Positions 44,732 through 52,860 of a stretch of 64,000 nt of DNA are shown piece after piece (the first letter of the stretch is position 1; every line of letters begins with the position of its first letter). The translations under genes were made by a program, and so were the position numbers. Source of the stretch: CAYNND01 sp964398775 (GTDB taxonomy: Bacteria; Patescibacteriota; Minisyncoccia; Phycocordibacterales; UBA2100); contig CAYNND010000002.1 of assembly GCA_964398775.1 (NCBI GenBank), positions 27,487-91,486 on the forward strand, read 5' to 3'. Below the pieces are notes generated by a model. That model worked only from the letters and a program-made list of their open reading frames with translations. It searched no databases and was not told the origin of the DNA.

Positions 44732-46126
44732 ATGCGCACAAAATATACAATCGTAAGTATCGTACTGTTAAGTATATCCCTTAGTGCAGCATATATGCAC
44801 TACTCCCCTATCCCTCCTCGAAACCTCTCAGGGTTCATGTATCTGAACGGTGTCCGCCTCAATCAACCACTTTCTGATAGCTCTTTTCACAGCGCAATGG
44901 AACATGCATTCTCGACATTGCAGGACACGGGCGTGAACGCTGTCCTCCAATCGACCATAGGTGCCGAAGAAGAGTATTTCGCAGATACTCATGAAGGTAC
45001 TGAGGGTGCATTTAATGAAATAGAGTACATTTCTGGCATCACCAAGATGGCGCAGGAGCATGGTGTACCTCTTGTCCTAGGCCTACATCTTGTTGAGAAC
45101 AGAGTTCCAAATGTTCGAACTGAAACTGATGGACTTGACCACCCGCAAACTCAAGTAACTGCAGATGAAATACTCTATAACCAAGAAATACAAAGTGCTT
45201 TTTTGCATGCAGTTGATGAACGTATTGCAGCGTATCGTGGTACGCACACCGAATCCCCAATTGCACATAACTGCTCGATAATTCTTTTTGACGACACGAC
45301 ACCGTATCGCATGTTCGATTCAAGCGGAATTTTTTGGCTTGGAGATGCATACAAAATGGGCAGTGTTGCTGAGGAGGACATGACTGACCACCGAATCATC
45401 GCCCCTCACCCACCCATGAACGGAGCAAACGATATGCGTTTCGTGCGCACAGCTGCCGCACTGTTTTCTCTGATGAAGGAACACATCCAATCACAAGCTC
45501 CTGAGTGTACCGTGGGCGCATACCTACATTACTCCACATTCCTTAGAACGTTTGAGGGCACTCCTTTACTTGGGCACTTCGTCGGACTTATCCCACCACA
45601 TCTGCAGCCTGACTTTGTCATGGTTCGCATATTTAGTAAGTCATATGTAACATTTGATGAATACGTAACACGTGCAGAAACAAACATCCCCCGCATTCGT
45701 AACATACTCAAACCTGACACAGACCTATTTTTGATTGGACAATTGCATACCACAAATGAGCAAGGACACGGCCCCGGAAGAACGCCATCACTGCAGCAGC
45801 TTACCGACACTATCTCACTCGTGCGTCAACTTCCTGTCGACTCATTTGGATACCTTGGGAAGGACGTGCACCCAACTTCATTCCTAAACCAAGTATCGGC
45901 TGATATTGATGGTGACGGCACAGAAGAGGTTGCATGGGCATGTGAGTACTATCATTACACGCACCAACATATGAAAAATATCGCATGTTCTCCAGAAGAA
46001 GATAGCGAACCCTTCGCGCCAAATTATCATGATGGGCATCATCTCTTGATAGTTCCGGATGAGAAGTCGGGAACTCAGCGCTTCGAGAAAGGGGTTGAGC
46101 TTCTCAAAACACTCAAGCACGACTAG
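44732..46126 (+). CDS. Membrane-anchored extracellular protein, unknown
   Basis: A 464-residue protein with one N-terminal hydrophobic helix (about 5-21), then a large soluble domain presumably outside the cell. DGHHLL near the end and a DIDGDGTEE segment (about 391-399) resemble a calcium-binding FG-GAP-like loop. Alternating segments (NAVLQSTIG, GVPLVLGLHLV, SIILFDDTTP, DLFLIGQLH) would fit a TIM-barrel glycoside hydrolase-like fold, but this is only an impression. A TATTAT hexamer lies 8 nt before ATG. It overlaps the convergent 46123-47319 gene by 4 nt. Confidence 0.75.
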   Translation: MRTKYTIVSIVLLSISLSAAYMHYSPIPPRNLSGFMYLNGVRLNQPLSDSSFHSAMEHAFSTLQDTGVNAVLQSTIGAEEEYFADTHEGTEGAFNEIEYISGITKMAQEHGVPLVLGLHLVENRVPNVRTETDGLDHPQTQVTADEILYNQEIQSAFLHAVDERIAAYRGTHTESPIAHNCSIILFDDTTPYRMFDSSGIFWLGDAYKMGSVAEEDMTDHRIIAPHPPMNGANDMRFVRTAAALFSLMKEHIQSQAPECTVGAYLHYSTFLRTFEGTPLLGHFVGLIPPHLQPDFVMVRIFSKSYVTFDEYVTRAETNIPRIRNILKPDTDLFLIGQLHTTNEQGHGPGRTPSLQQLTDTISLVRQLPVDSFGYLGKDVHPTSFLNQVSADIDGDGTEEVAWACEYYHYTHQHMKNIACSPEEDSEPFAPNYHDGHHLLIVPDEKSGTQRFEKGVELLKTLKHD

Positions 46127-47319
46127 ACGCCGACCGCGAGCAAATACTCGAGTGCATCTATGAGATGCTGTGCGCAGTCAATCCGCACACTCCGCGTATC
46201 TGCATTAATCCGTATTGCGCCGAGATACATTGCTTGTGGAGCTGCATACCCAGGTACTGACTCTCGGTACTGAAGTGTAGCCAAGTTGCCGAGTGCTTTC
46301 GTAATTGCAGTAAAGTATGTCCTCTCTCTTTCTGTATCCCCCACTGTACGCGCGACATTCCACGCATGAATCATGCCTTCAGTATAGACAGCATCTGACG
46401 AGGAGTGTGGTGTACCGTACTCTGGGGTGTTTGGATTATAGAAGCGACCAACATAGCGAGTTGTATCTTGCATCTCAAGGAGCTTATCGTTCATTGCAAA
46501 TATGGCATCACTATACTTCTGCTCACCTGTAGAGATACATAGTCGCTCAAGCGCCATAGTCATCCATGGAACATACGCTGGGTAGTAGTGCACGTCCATC
46601 TCAGTAACATATCTCTGAACATAAAAATCAGCGCTGTGTTGCACATGAGTGATGATTCGCTCATCATTGGTTTTATCTGCATACTCCATAAGCGCTAGTA
46701 ATGCTTCGCCACTATAGAACGTTAACAAATAGTCTTCATCATATGCATACCCCGGCTCTTTCAGCCACGCTTTAAATGATCCGTCCTCGCGCATAAGGTA
46801 CAGCAAACCTTCGGCAGTCTTGCTGGCTTGCAATGCATACTCGTCAAAGAAGGGACTCTCGACAAGTGCCCGAAGCAACATCGCATTTGAACCAAGTTTT
46901 GATTTTCCTTCATAAACAATATATCCTCTCCCCGCCTCCTCTTGATACCAATTTGAAAAAACAAAATGCAAATTGCGGCGATGCGCATCATGGTATGCAG
47001 CGTCACGAGAAGCTGCACGGGCGAGTACTCTCGAGGCCATGAGTTGCCGCAGTTCGTTATTTTCTGGGCTGTATGCGCCAGAGCGTGGATTGAGCTGATA
47101 GTGGAACAGTCCGTTTTCTTTTTGCATACCAAGCAGCCACTGCAGTGCACCATCATGGAGACGCTCTGCCTCATCGTGCACATTGAGAACTGCATACTGT
47201 GGGATATGTTCTGAGGCAAAGAATGCATCGCGTACCGCAAACATCCCCCACATGAACAGAAGTGCGAGGGAGATAATACTCAAAGTAGAGAATAGTTTTT
47301 GTCTGCCCTGTTTTTTCAC
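46123..47319 (-). CDS. Membrane-anchored alpha/alpha-barrel-like protein (glycosidase or epimerase type)
   Basis: A 398-residue protein. An N-terminal helix (about 10-32) anchors it. The rest is repeated helical hairpins with small-residue/aromatic motifs (GALQWLLGMQKENGLFHYQL, EGLLYLMREDGSFKAWL, YYPAYVPWMTMALERL, TEGMIHAWNVAR), the style of six-hairpin toroid enzymes acting on polysaccharides. I cannot name a family or catalytic residues. It ends tail-to-tail with the 44732-46126 gene, overlapping 4 nt with no terminator between. Confidence 0.7.
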   Translation of the reverse strand: MKKQGRQKLFSTLSIISLALLFMWGMFAVRDAFFASEHIPQYAVLNVHDEAERLHDGALQWLLGMQKENGLFHYQLNPRSGAYSPENNELRQLMASRVLARAASRDAAYHDAHRRNLHFVFSNWYQEEAGRGYIVYEGKSKLGSNAMLLRALVESPFFDEYALQASKTAEGLLYLMREDGSFKAWLKEPGYAYDEDYLLTFYSGEALLALMEYADKTNDERIITHVQHSADFYVQRYVTEMDVHYYPAYVPWMTMALERLCISTGEQKYSDAIFAMNDKLLEMQDTTRYVGRFYNPNTPEYGTPHSSSDAVYTEGMIHAWNVARTVGDTERERTYFTAITKALGNLATLQYRESVPGYAAPQAMYLGAIRINADTRSVRIDCAQHLIDALEYLLAVGV

Positions 47320-47347
47320 TTAACAATTGAAGCATGTTTTTCAACAT

Positions 47348-47378
47348 GAAAAAAGCACCGTGTTGCGGTGCTTTTTTC
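47348..47378 (-). terminator. Intrinsic terminator of the 47395-49662 gene
   Basis: Stem GAAAAAAGCACCG/CGGTGCTTTTTTC with a 5-nt loop and T-run on either strand, 17 nt after the stop. It shares the GCACC/GGTGC stem with those at 6220 and 63857. Confidence 0.85.
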
Positions 47379-47394
47379 GAGTAATCTTGAGTCC

Positions 47395-49662
47395 TTATAC
47401 GAAGCGCTGTACTCGTGCTGCGTAGACAGCTGAGAGCATCAGTGCAACCATGAAGAACGGAAGTACCATATCTTCAAATCCAGTTTCAGGAACCGCACCT
47501 TCCTTGAGTGGCACTTTTTCAAGTGGAAGGAATGTCGTGTTGTTTACTGATACACGTGGCGTACCACCTGCTGCTGCACCTGTACCTGTTGTGACGATAG
47601 GACGCTCAACGATAACTGGTCGCTCAATGGTGATAGGTCGCTCCACTACGACTGGACGCTCGACGATAACAGGGCGCTCGACAGTGATTGGTCGCTCAAC
47701 AATAACTGGGCGCTGCACTATCTGCTGTGGCTGCTCGTATACAACTGGGCTTGCGACTTGTCGTACGCCACCCGTTGCAAACTGTGGGAATACACTCTGT
47801 ATAACGCGTTGCACGATTCCAGGGTTTTGTACTACTGGACGATTCACGTTTATTTCTGCAGTACATGTCCGACTTCCTGTAGGACCTGAGACAGTAAATG
47901 CGTATGTAGTATCAACCTGTGGAGCAACTGTTCGTGTTCCGATAAGTGGTACTCCACCAAAGCCTGAAAGTGTTGCACTTGAGGCGTTTGATGAGCCTGC
48001 CCATGAGAGAACAACTGGCTGACCTGGGTTTACATTGTATGTACTTGCGCGGAGTGCACAGACAGGAGCTTGTCCAGGAACTGGCTGCGGTTGTGGAATT
48101 GGCTGTGGTATTGGTCGAGGATTTGGTTGTGGGACTGGCTGCTGTCGCTCTACAAGCAATGTTGCAGTACATCGCGCTACAACTCCTTGTGGGTTGCGCA
48201 CCTCAAGCGTAAAGGTATGTGTTCCTGCTGCTGGTCGAACTACACGTGAGCCAGAGAATGCAACCTGTCCGATACCCATGATACCTGCGCGGTGCTGCTG
48301 ACTGTTTGCACCTTGCACGTTCCAGTACAGTGTCGCAGATGAACCGAGAGCAACTGAAGTCTGTGAGAGACTAATTGTACATGATGGCTGTGGTACTGGT
48401 TGAGGAATTGGCTGTGGCTGAGGTTGTGGAATTGGTTGTGGTGCTGGCTGTGGTCGAACTTGTGGATACAAGTACGGAGTCAAAGATGGGTACGCCTGTG
48501 CAACCATCGGTGAAGGTCGTGCTGCAGAACCACCTGCTGAGCCACCTGCTGAACCGCCACCCATACCGAGTGAGCCACCCCATGGAGATGCTTGCGCTGC
48601 ACGGATAGGCTGCTGTGCTGGAGGCCATGACATACCACCTGATGAGCTACCGCCTGTTAGGCCCGTCGCTCGTGCCATACCTTGTGATTCACGCATTGTT
48701 GGAAGGTTGAGACCACGAGATGCAGTTTGCACATTTGCACGATCAGGACCTAGGTCAATATCAATTCCTCTTCGTTGGTCTGAACCAAGGTCAATATCTG
48801 CCGCTCTTCGTTGGTCTGAACCGAGGTCGATATCTGCCGCTCTTCGTTGGTCTGAACCGAGGTCGATATCTGCACGGCCAAGCTCCGATGTATATCCATT
48901 CATAGAAGAGCTACCGTAACCAGCATATTGGTCACTGGAGTTTGCAACAAAACCAGGGCCAGAATACTCATTAAAAGAATCTGAATTATATGCATTTAAC
49001 GAATCAGCACTGTAACTGTTCCAATTTGAATCATCATTATGCGCAGTCAGTGCATCACTAGAGAATTGATTCCAATTTGAATTGTCTTCGTGTGCATTCC
49101 ATGTGTTTTCAGAGAATGAGTCCCAGTTTGTATCGTCTTGGTATGCATTCCAGTTTGTGTCGTCTTCGTGTGCATTCCATGAGTTTTCAGAAAAGGCATT
49201 CCAGTTCGAGCTATCGTCAAATGCATTCCAGTTGGTGTCGTCTTCGTGTGCATTCCATGAGTTTTCAGAAAAGGCATTCCAGTTGGAGCTATCGTCAAAT
49301 GCATTCCAGTTTGTGTCGTCTTGGTACGCGTTCCATGAGTTGTCTGAGAATGCATTCCAGTTTGTGTCGTCTTGGTACGCGTTCCAGTTAGTATCATCTT
49401 GATATGCATTCCATGATGAGTTGTCGGAGAAGGCATTCCAGTTTGTGTCGTCTTGGTACGCGTTCCAAGAGCTGTCTGTGAAAGCAGAACCAGAATCTCC
49501 TGAATACCCTGACCAATCACCTCCGTCGTAGCCAACGAAAGATTCATTTATATCGCCTGTACTGAAGCCATATTCATCCTCAGCAAATGCAACATATTGC
49601 AATGAGAAAAGGACCGCGATGAGCGCAATGACTGATATAATGAATGTTCTGCTTTTTTTCAT
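47395..49662 (-). CDS. Highly repetitive surface protein with VPETG anchor signal
   Basis: A 755-residue protein with a signal peptide (cleavage near AFA-EDE). Residues about 61-234 are near-tandem units of 8-9 residues of type WNAYQDDTN, WNAFSDNS, WNAHEDDTN. Residues 264-309 are four copies of a DIDLGSDQRR unit. A Pro/Gln-rich linker follows, then two Ig-like domains (CTISLSQTSVALGSSATLYW and CALRASTYNVNPGQPVVLSW). Next comes a run of VERP-type heptads (PVIVERP, PITVERP), and finally VPETG with a hydrophobic helix and RVQRFV. Composition is acidic and Trp/Asn-rich in the first array. A displayed, stalk-like protein is inferred. Confidence 0.88.
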   Translation of the reverse strand: MKKSRTFIISVIALIAVLFSLQYVAFAEDEYGFSTGDINESFVGYDGGDWSGYSGDSGSAFTDSSWNAYQDDTNWNAFSDNSSWNAYQDDTNWNAYQDDTNWNAFSDNSWNAYQDDTNWNAFDDSSNWNAFSENSWNAHEDDTNWNAFDDSSNWNAFSENSWNAHEDDTNWNAYQDDTNWDSFSENTWNAHEDNSNWNQFSSDALTAHNDDSNWNSYSADSLNAYNSDSFNEYSGPGFVANSSDQYAGYGSSSMNGYTSELGRADIDLGSDQRRAADIDLGSDQRRAADIDLGSDQRRGIDIDLGPDRANVQTASRGLNLPTMRESQGMARATGLTGGSSSGGMSWPPAQQPIRAAQASPWGGSLGMGGGSAGGSAGGSAARPSPMVAQAYPSLTPYLYPQVRPQPAPQPIPQPQPQPIPQPVPQPSCTISLSQTSVALGSSATLYWNVQGANSQQHRAGIMGIGQVAFSGSRVVRPAAGTHTFTLEVRNPQGVVARCTATLLVERQQPVPQPNPRPIPQPIPQPQPVPGQAPVCALRASTYNVNPGQPVVLSWAGSSNASSATLSGFGGVPLIGTRTVAPQVDTTYAFTVSGPTGSRTCTAEINVNRPVVQNPGIVQRVIQSVFPQFATGGVRQVASPVVYEQPQQIVQRPVIVERPITVERPVIVERPVVVERPITIERPVIVERPIVTTGTGAAAGGTPRVSVNNTTFLPLEKVPLKEGAVPETGFEDMVLPFFMVALMLSAVYAARVQRFV
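48736..48873 (-). repeat. 36-bp coding tandem repeats
   Basis: Four near-identical units of 36 bp or slightly shorter, encoding DIDLGSDQRR-type repeats in the surface protein. The near-identity at DNA level suggests recent expansion and possible length variation. Confidence 0.8.
48961..49482 (-). repeat. Coding repeat array of WNAxxDDTN units
   Basis: About twenty units of 24-27 bp with strong DNA similarity (repeated GCATTCCAGTTTGTGTCGTC on the plus strand). They are in frame and specify the acidic Trp/Asn array. Not a CRISPR: no unique spacers of constant length. Confidence 0.8.
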
Positions 49663-49740
49663 GGATAAATTTTGATTTTCTAATAATTGCTAACTACCAT
49701 TTTTTTTATTATATGTCAAATATTGCTTTGAAAAATCAAT

Positions 49741-49777
49741 ATAGAAAGAAGGGGAGGCAGCGTGAGCAAACCTCCCC
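49741..49777 (-). terminator. Intrinsic terminator of the 49803-50093 gene
   Basis: Stem GGGGAGG/CCTCCCC with a 13-nt loop, followed on the minus strand by TTCTTTCT. Confidence 0.7.
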
Positions 49778-49802
49778 TGTACAACGCGCTCGACCAACGC
49801 TG

Positions 49803-50093
49803 TCAGTCGAGCTTTTCCCCGGGGAGAGCGACGTTGTTCGCCTCCCTGGCGCAGGCCTTGGCGCGGTCTGCGTTTGCGGGCGTGGTGAAAACCACGACCT
49901 TGCCTTCGACCAGCCGGAGCTGGTAGTCGGCACGGGGAATCGCCGGTGCGCGGGCCATGCAAGCATGTCCAGCGTCGGCAGCCGCCTTCTTCAGCTCAGG
50001 GGTTGTGATGCGAGGAACCCCCTGGGCCGAAACCATCGACGACGTTGCAGCGATGACGCTCGTTGCCAGTGCGATAGAAAGTGCAACCCGCAT
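49803..50093 (-). CDS. Small secreted GC-rich protein
   Basis: A 96-residue protein with a signal peptide (MRVALSIALATSVIAATSSM, cleavage near VSAQG). The mature part of about 72 residues is charged, with two Cys (HACMAR, AKACAR) that could form a disulfide. No family recognised. It has a GGGGG ribosome-binding site, a leader of about 60 nt, a near-consensus promoter and its own terminator. The coding sequence is much GC-richer than the surface gene downstream. Confidence 0.75.
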   Translation of the reverse strand: MRVALSIALATSVIAATSSMVSAQGVPRITTPELKKAAADAGHACMARAPAIPRADYQLRLVEGKVVVFTTPANADRAKACAREANNVALPGEKLD

Positions 50094-50162
50094 GGGTGCC
50101 CCCTACGTAGCCAGGCCATCTCCGTGCAGATGGCGGGCAAGAATCTGATGCACGGTTTGACT

Positions 50163-50191
50163 AATATAGCATACTAATATACAAATGTCAA
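50163..50191 (-). promoter_or_regulatory. Promoter of the small secreted protein gene
   Basis: Perfect TTGACA (50186-50191), 17-nt spacer, TATATT (50163-50168). The predicted start near 50156 gives a leader of about 60 nt. Confidence 0.75.
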
Positions 50192-50208
50192 GTATTTATG
50201 ATTACGCC

Positions 50209-51498
50209 CTATTCTGAAGCTGTTTTATCTTGAACTGCTGCGTTGGTTGACTCAGGGTCTGAAACAATAAAAGCAATTCGAGGAGGTTTTCCACTTCTCA
50301 CACTTGGGATATACGTCCACCACAAAACCTGCCCTATAAGGTGTGGAGTCCCATCTTCTTTTGCTCTAACAACCGCAGCACCACCTACCTGTTGCATGGT
50401 TCTCTCAAAATGGTACGTATCCGACGAGTTCATCACTAGCAACCGAGCTCTAGACAAAGAGCGAAGCTGAATATCTCGATAGTATGCAAATCGTGGGTTA
50501 CGTTCTGAGCCTGATTCTCTGATGCACTGCTCAACGAATGAATATATAGAAGTACCAGACTGAAGGTTATAGAGCATGCCGCTCGATATTTCAGGCTTTC
50601 TTCTCAGCTTGTTAACCTTCTGAGGATCCGAGACACCATCGCTATCTATCTTTTCTGGCAATCTCAGCCAAAGTACAGAAACTGCTAGATCGACTGTTTT
50701 TTTCGCAAACTCCAAATCAAAAGGTAGAATTCCTGCCTGATCATGAGGAGGAAATATTGGACTCCGTATACCCTCAACGCCTTGTCCTTCAAGAACTCTT
50801 CTTAAAATACTTTTGTCAAAACTCCTTGCCTCATATAATTGGTACCCTGGCGAAATGCGAATATCCTTACCAACACGGATTGTATTCCAGAAACGTGGAC
50901 TACCGTCATACTCCATAAGTGCTGGGTTTTCCATAACTTCTTCATATGTTGGAACGCGCCTGCTACCACTAAAAAAACGGTCAGGGGTTGGTATGGCAAA
51001 AGATGATGTAATTGGAAAAGAGAATTTTCCTCGCTCAAGCGCTTCTTTTTCATCTATATAACCCATATGAAAATGCGCATGAAGAAAACGACGATCAGTA
51101 AGTGATAATCTCTCATAATGAGGAATTTCAGGATTCTGCAATAGTAGATGCCGCACCTGCTCAGATGAACCATTTTTTAGAATCGCTTGCATTGACTGAG
51201 TTCGAATTTTTTCTTCAAAAGCACGCAGCGCGCGAACAATTTGTGGGGCCTGACTTTCTATTGTAGGCTTTGCTACCCTACCCTGTGCAAACAACTTACT
51301 TGGCTGAATAGCCACAGGCGCTGCGAGTATCATCTGTAATGCTATACGACGACTGATTCGTGCACGGAAAAGTTCTGGACTATCTGTTCGCTCTGAAACA
51401 ATAGATTCATTTATTGAACCTTGTATTGTGAAATCTTTCACATCATCTACAAATTTTTCCTGGTGCACATCTGATACATATTGATGTTCGTTGTCCAT
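50209..51498 (-). CDS. Unknown Tat-signal-bearing partner of the Tae4-like amidase
   Basis: A 429-residue protein. Around residues 48-73 is ISRRIALQMILAAPVAIQPS, ending LFAQG, which resembles a twin-arginine signal (SRR plus hydrophobic stretch). It is preceded by an unusual ~47-residue polar N-terminal region. The following ~350 residues match nothing I know; motifs of note are RFLHAHFHMGYIDEKEA, RFWNTIRVGKDIRISPGYQLY and FERTMQQVGGAAVVRAKEDG. I chose ATG 51498, 4 nt after the stop of the amidase gene, so the two form an operon. It could be an exported partner or immunity/handling factor; not decided. Confidence 0.7.
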   Translation of the reverse strand: MDNEHQYVSDVHQEKFVDDVKDFTIQGSINESIVSERTDSPELFRARISRRIALQMILAAPVAIQPSKLFAQGRVAKPTIESQAPQIVRALRAFEEKIRTQSMQAILKNGSSEQVRHLLLQNPEIPHYERLSLTDRRFLHAHFHMGYIDEKEALERGKFSFPITSSFAIPTPDRFFSGSRRVPTYEEVMENPALMEYDGSPRFWNTIRVGKDIRISPGYQLYEARSFDKSILRRVLEGQGVEGIRSPIFPPHDQAGILPFDLEFAKKTVDLAVSVLWLRLPEKIDSDGVSDPQKVNKLRRKPEISSGMLYNLQSGTSIYSFVEQCIRESGSERNPRFAYYRDIQLRSLSRARLLVMNSSDTYHFERTMQQVGGAAVVRAKEDGTPHLIGQVLWWTYIPSVRSGKPPRIAFIVSDPESTNAAVQDKTASE

Positions 51499-51502
51499 AA
51501 GT

Positions 51503-52087
51503 CTATTCTTTCTCAAAAAACCATAATTCCTGAGAAAGTGCATAGTTTGGCAACATGCCAGCTTTGAAAGTACTTACAATGAGAGGCTTCGCGCAAGTGC
51601 GGTATCCGTTCCAAAAATCTATATGACTTATGGTTGGAACTGTCTGTCCTGGCAAAGTCCAATAGTCACCAGCATACAGAATACCTCTTTTGTTTGGAAT
51701 ATTTAGAAAAAAATCTCTTACTGCATCTCCGTATAGCTTTATTGGTTTTTTGAATCCAGGTGGTGGATATTTTTCAAGTAGTCGTATAGCGCTCTTTGTA
51801 CTCGGGATATGCATTTCATGTTTCCCGTGAACACCGCAAGTTTCGGGTATTTCATCAAGTGGTGGCTGATATCCTAGCTCCTTCAAGGCAACAAAAAGTC
51901 TCACTACACATTGGTTATCGAAAGTTGCTACTGATCGTTGCTCCTGCTTACCATCTACTGTCACCGTATGTATCCTTTGACATGGATGAATTCCTTTTTC
52001 ACCATGCCTTATGAGCGGGTGTGCTTCCCACAATTTTTCAAAATCTGGTTTTTTTTGTCTTTCAATTTTTGAATCTGGCCCAGTCAT
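51503..52087 (-). CDS. Tae4-like peptidoglycan amidase (T6SS amidase effector 4 family)
   Basis: A 194-residue protein with the Tae4 layout. FDNQCVVRLFVALKELGY (56-73) has the catalytic Cys60, aligning with QNACPIRMSYVLNATG of Salmonella Tae4. NKRGILYAGDYW (132-143) corresponds to GKKGIIVV. HIDFWNG (155-161) gives the catalytic His155 plus Asp157. The C-terminus ELWFFE also fits. The family cleaves the peptide stems of peptidoglycan (D-Glu-mDAP bond) in prey cells. No signal peptide and no T6SS genes are visible, so delivery is unknown. A TAGTAT (52094-52099) lies 6 nt before the ATG. It is followed by an unknown Tat-signal gene. Confidence 0.8.
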   Translation of the reverse strand: MTGPDSKIERQKKPDFEKLWEAHPLIRHGEKGIHPCQRIHTVTVDGKQEQRSVATFDNQCVVRLFVALKELGYQPPLDEIPETCGVHGKHEMHIPSTKSAIRLLEKYPPPGFKKPIKLYGDAVRDFFLNIPNKRGILYAGDYWTLPGQTVPTISHIDFWNGYRTCAKPLIVSTFKAGMLPNYALSQELWFFEKE

Positions 52088-52093
52088 TTCAAT

Positions 52094-52099
52094 ATACTA
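52094..52099 (-). promoter_or_regulatory. -10 element of the Tae4-like gene
   Basis: TAGTAT, 6 nt before the ATG on the minus strand. Same hexamer as at pyrB, nudix and nth; no clear -35. Confidence 0.4.
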
Positions 52100-52262
52100 T
52101 CATAAAAAGGCAGCCCCATCGAAATGAGCACTTCATATTATGGTTATCTGGATACACAAATTCTTATCAATATATGGGCTTTTTAAACATGTTCTGGGGA
52201 TGAGGTCGTATTATAAGTCACTCTTTTACCAATCAATTTTGTAACATTTCTTAAGAAAGTAC

Positions 52263-52294
52263 GGGAGGGTGTGTTCACGGGAACACACCCTCCC
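52263..52294 (-). terminator. Hairpin terminator of the 52297-52581 gene
   Basis: Perfect 14-bp stem GGGAGGGTGTGTTC/GAACACACCCTCCC with loop ACGG, directly after the stop codon. The T-run after it is weak. Confidence 0.65.
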
Positions 52295-52296
52295 AA

Positions 52297-52581
52297 CTAC
52301 TCGCAGTGCGCCTGAGGGTTCCCGTTTGAACCCCTCCAGCAATATTTCAGCTGGAGACCTCGGCTGCGGCATGCCGGACCTGCACGGTCCGGACATGGCA
52401 CTCGTACGTCGTGACCGTACGAGGTAGTTGTTGTACCCCTTATAGGTGCTGCCGTATAGGCAGGGTCCGGCGGGGGGGGCGCCGTACTCCCTTTGCCGGC
52501 ATCTCTGCCTGCAAAGTAACCTACTGCTAAAAGTCCGACGGCCACTGCGATAACAGTGCCTGGTCCCGGTCCATCAGCCAT
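52297..52581 (-). CDS. Small GC-rich membrane or secreted protein with poly-Pro
   Basis: A 94-residue protein. A Gly/Ala/Val-rich hydrophobic stretch (TVIAVAVGLLAVGYFAG, about 9-25) is a membrane helix or anchor, followed by APPPPDP and a C-terminal region with four Cys (CPDRAGPACRS, LKYCWRG, AHCE). A GGGGG ribosome-binding site lies before ATG 52581. An uninterrupted run of eight C in the coding strand (52472-52479) encodes the prolines and is slippage-prone. Function unknown. It has its own strong promoter and terminator. Confidence 0.7.
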   Translation of the reverse strand: MADGPGPGTVIAVAVGLLAVGYFAGRDAGKGSTAPPPPDPAYTAAPIRGTTTTSYGHDVRVPCPDRAGPACRSRGLQLKYCWRGSNGNPQAHCE

Positions 52582-52655
52582 TATGTCCCCCTTTCCTTAG
52601 GGTAAGCTCTCTCAGATGCTGGATTGAGCAAACAGCGGGCATATGCCTTATTTTT

Positions 52656-52683
52656 ATTATACTATTTTTTTTATGTATGTCAA
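52656..52683 (-). promoter_or_regulatory. Consensus promoter of the 52297-52581 gene
   Basis: TTGACA (52678-52683), 16-nt spacer, TATAAT (52656-52661), both perfect. The leader is about 70 nt with a GC-rich end containing the ribosome-binding site. Confidence 0.8.
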
Positions 52684-52750
52684 GTTAGTAATTGGTCAGA
52701 GAGTATGATTACACATAAAGGAAGAGCAGTCTCGAGCTACATCCACACCC

Positions 52751-52777
52751 ATACCTTTTTTGTATATAAAAAGGTAT
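52751..52777. repeat. Inverted repeat upstream of the 52861 gene
   Basis: ATACCTTTTT / AAAAAGGTAT, 10 bp perfect with a 7-nt centre, in the 177-nt gap before 52861. Possible operator or leader hairpin. No convincing two-part promoter was found in this gap; TATAAA lies 8 nt before the downstream ATG. Confidence 0.4.
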
Positions 52778-52860
52778 ATACTTGAAAAAGGTCTGACTCT
52801 CGTAAGAGATGCCCGTGCGGCACGTCACTACCTATATATTAATTAATATAAAACTATAGT

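Noticed and set aside
44089..44784. A 231-codon plus-strand frame with Pro/Ser/Gly repeats
   Set aside because: It is the complement of the (Gly-Asp)n and Ig-repeat region of the minus-strand surface gene.
49035..49480. Regularly spaced near-identical short repeats resembling a CRISPR array
   Set aside because: The units are 24-27 bp coding repeats in frame with a surface protein; there are no unique spacers and no cas genes.
49691..49719. TTGACA with 17-nt spacing upstream of the 47395-49662 gene
   Set aside because: The downstream hexamer (TAGTTA) is too poor to call a promoter, and a TATAAT sits inside the spacer; the start cannot be decided.
49644..50177. A 177-codon plus-strand frame
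   Set aside because: Antisense to the small secreted gene 49803-50093, which has a signal peptide, promoter, ribosome-binding site and terminator.
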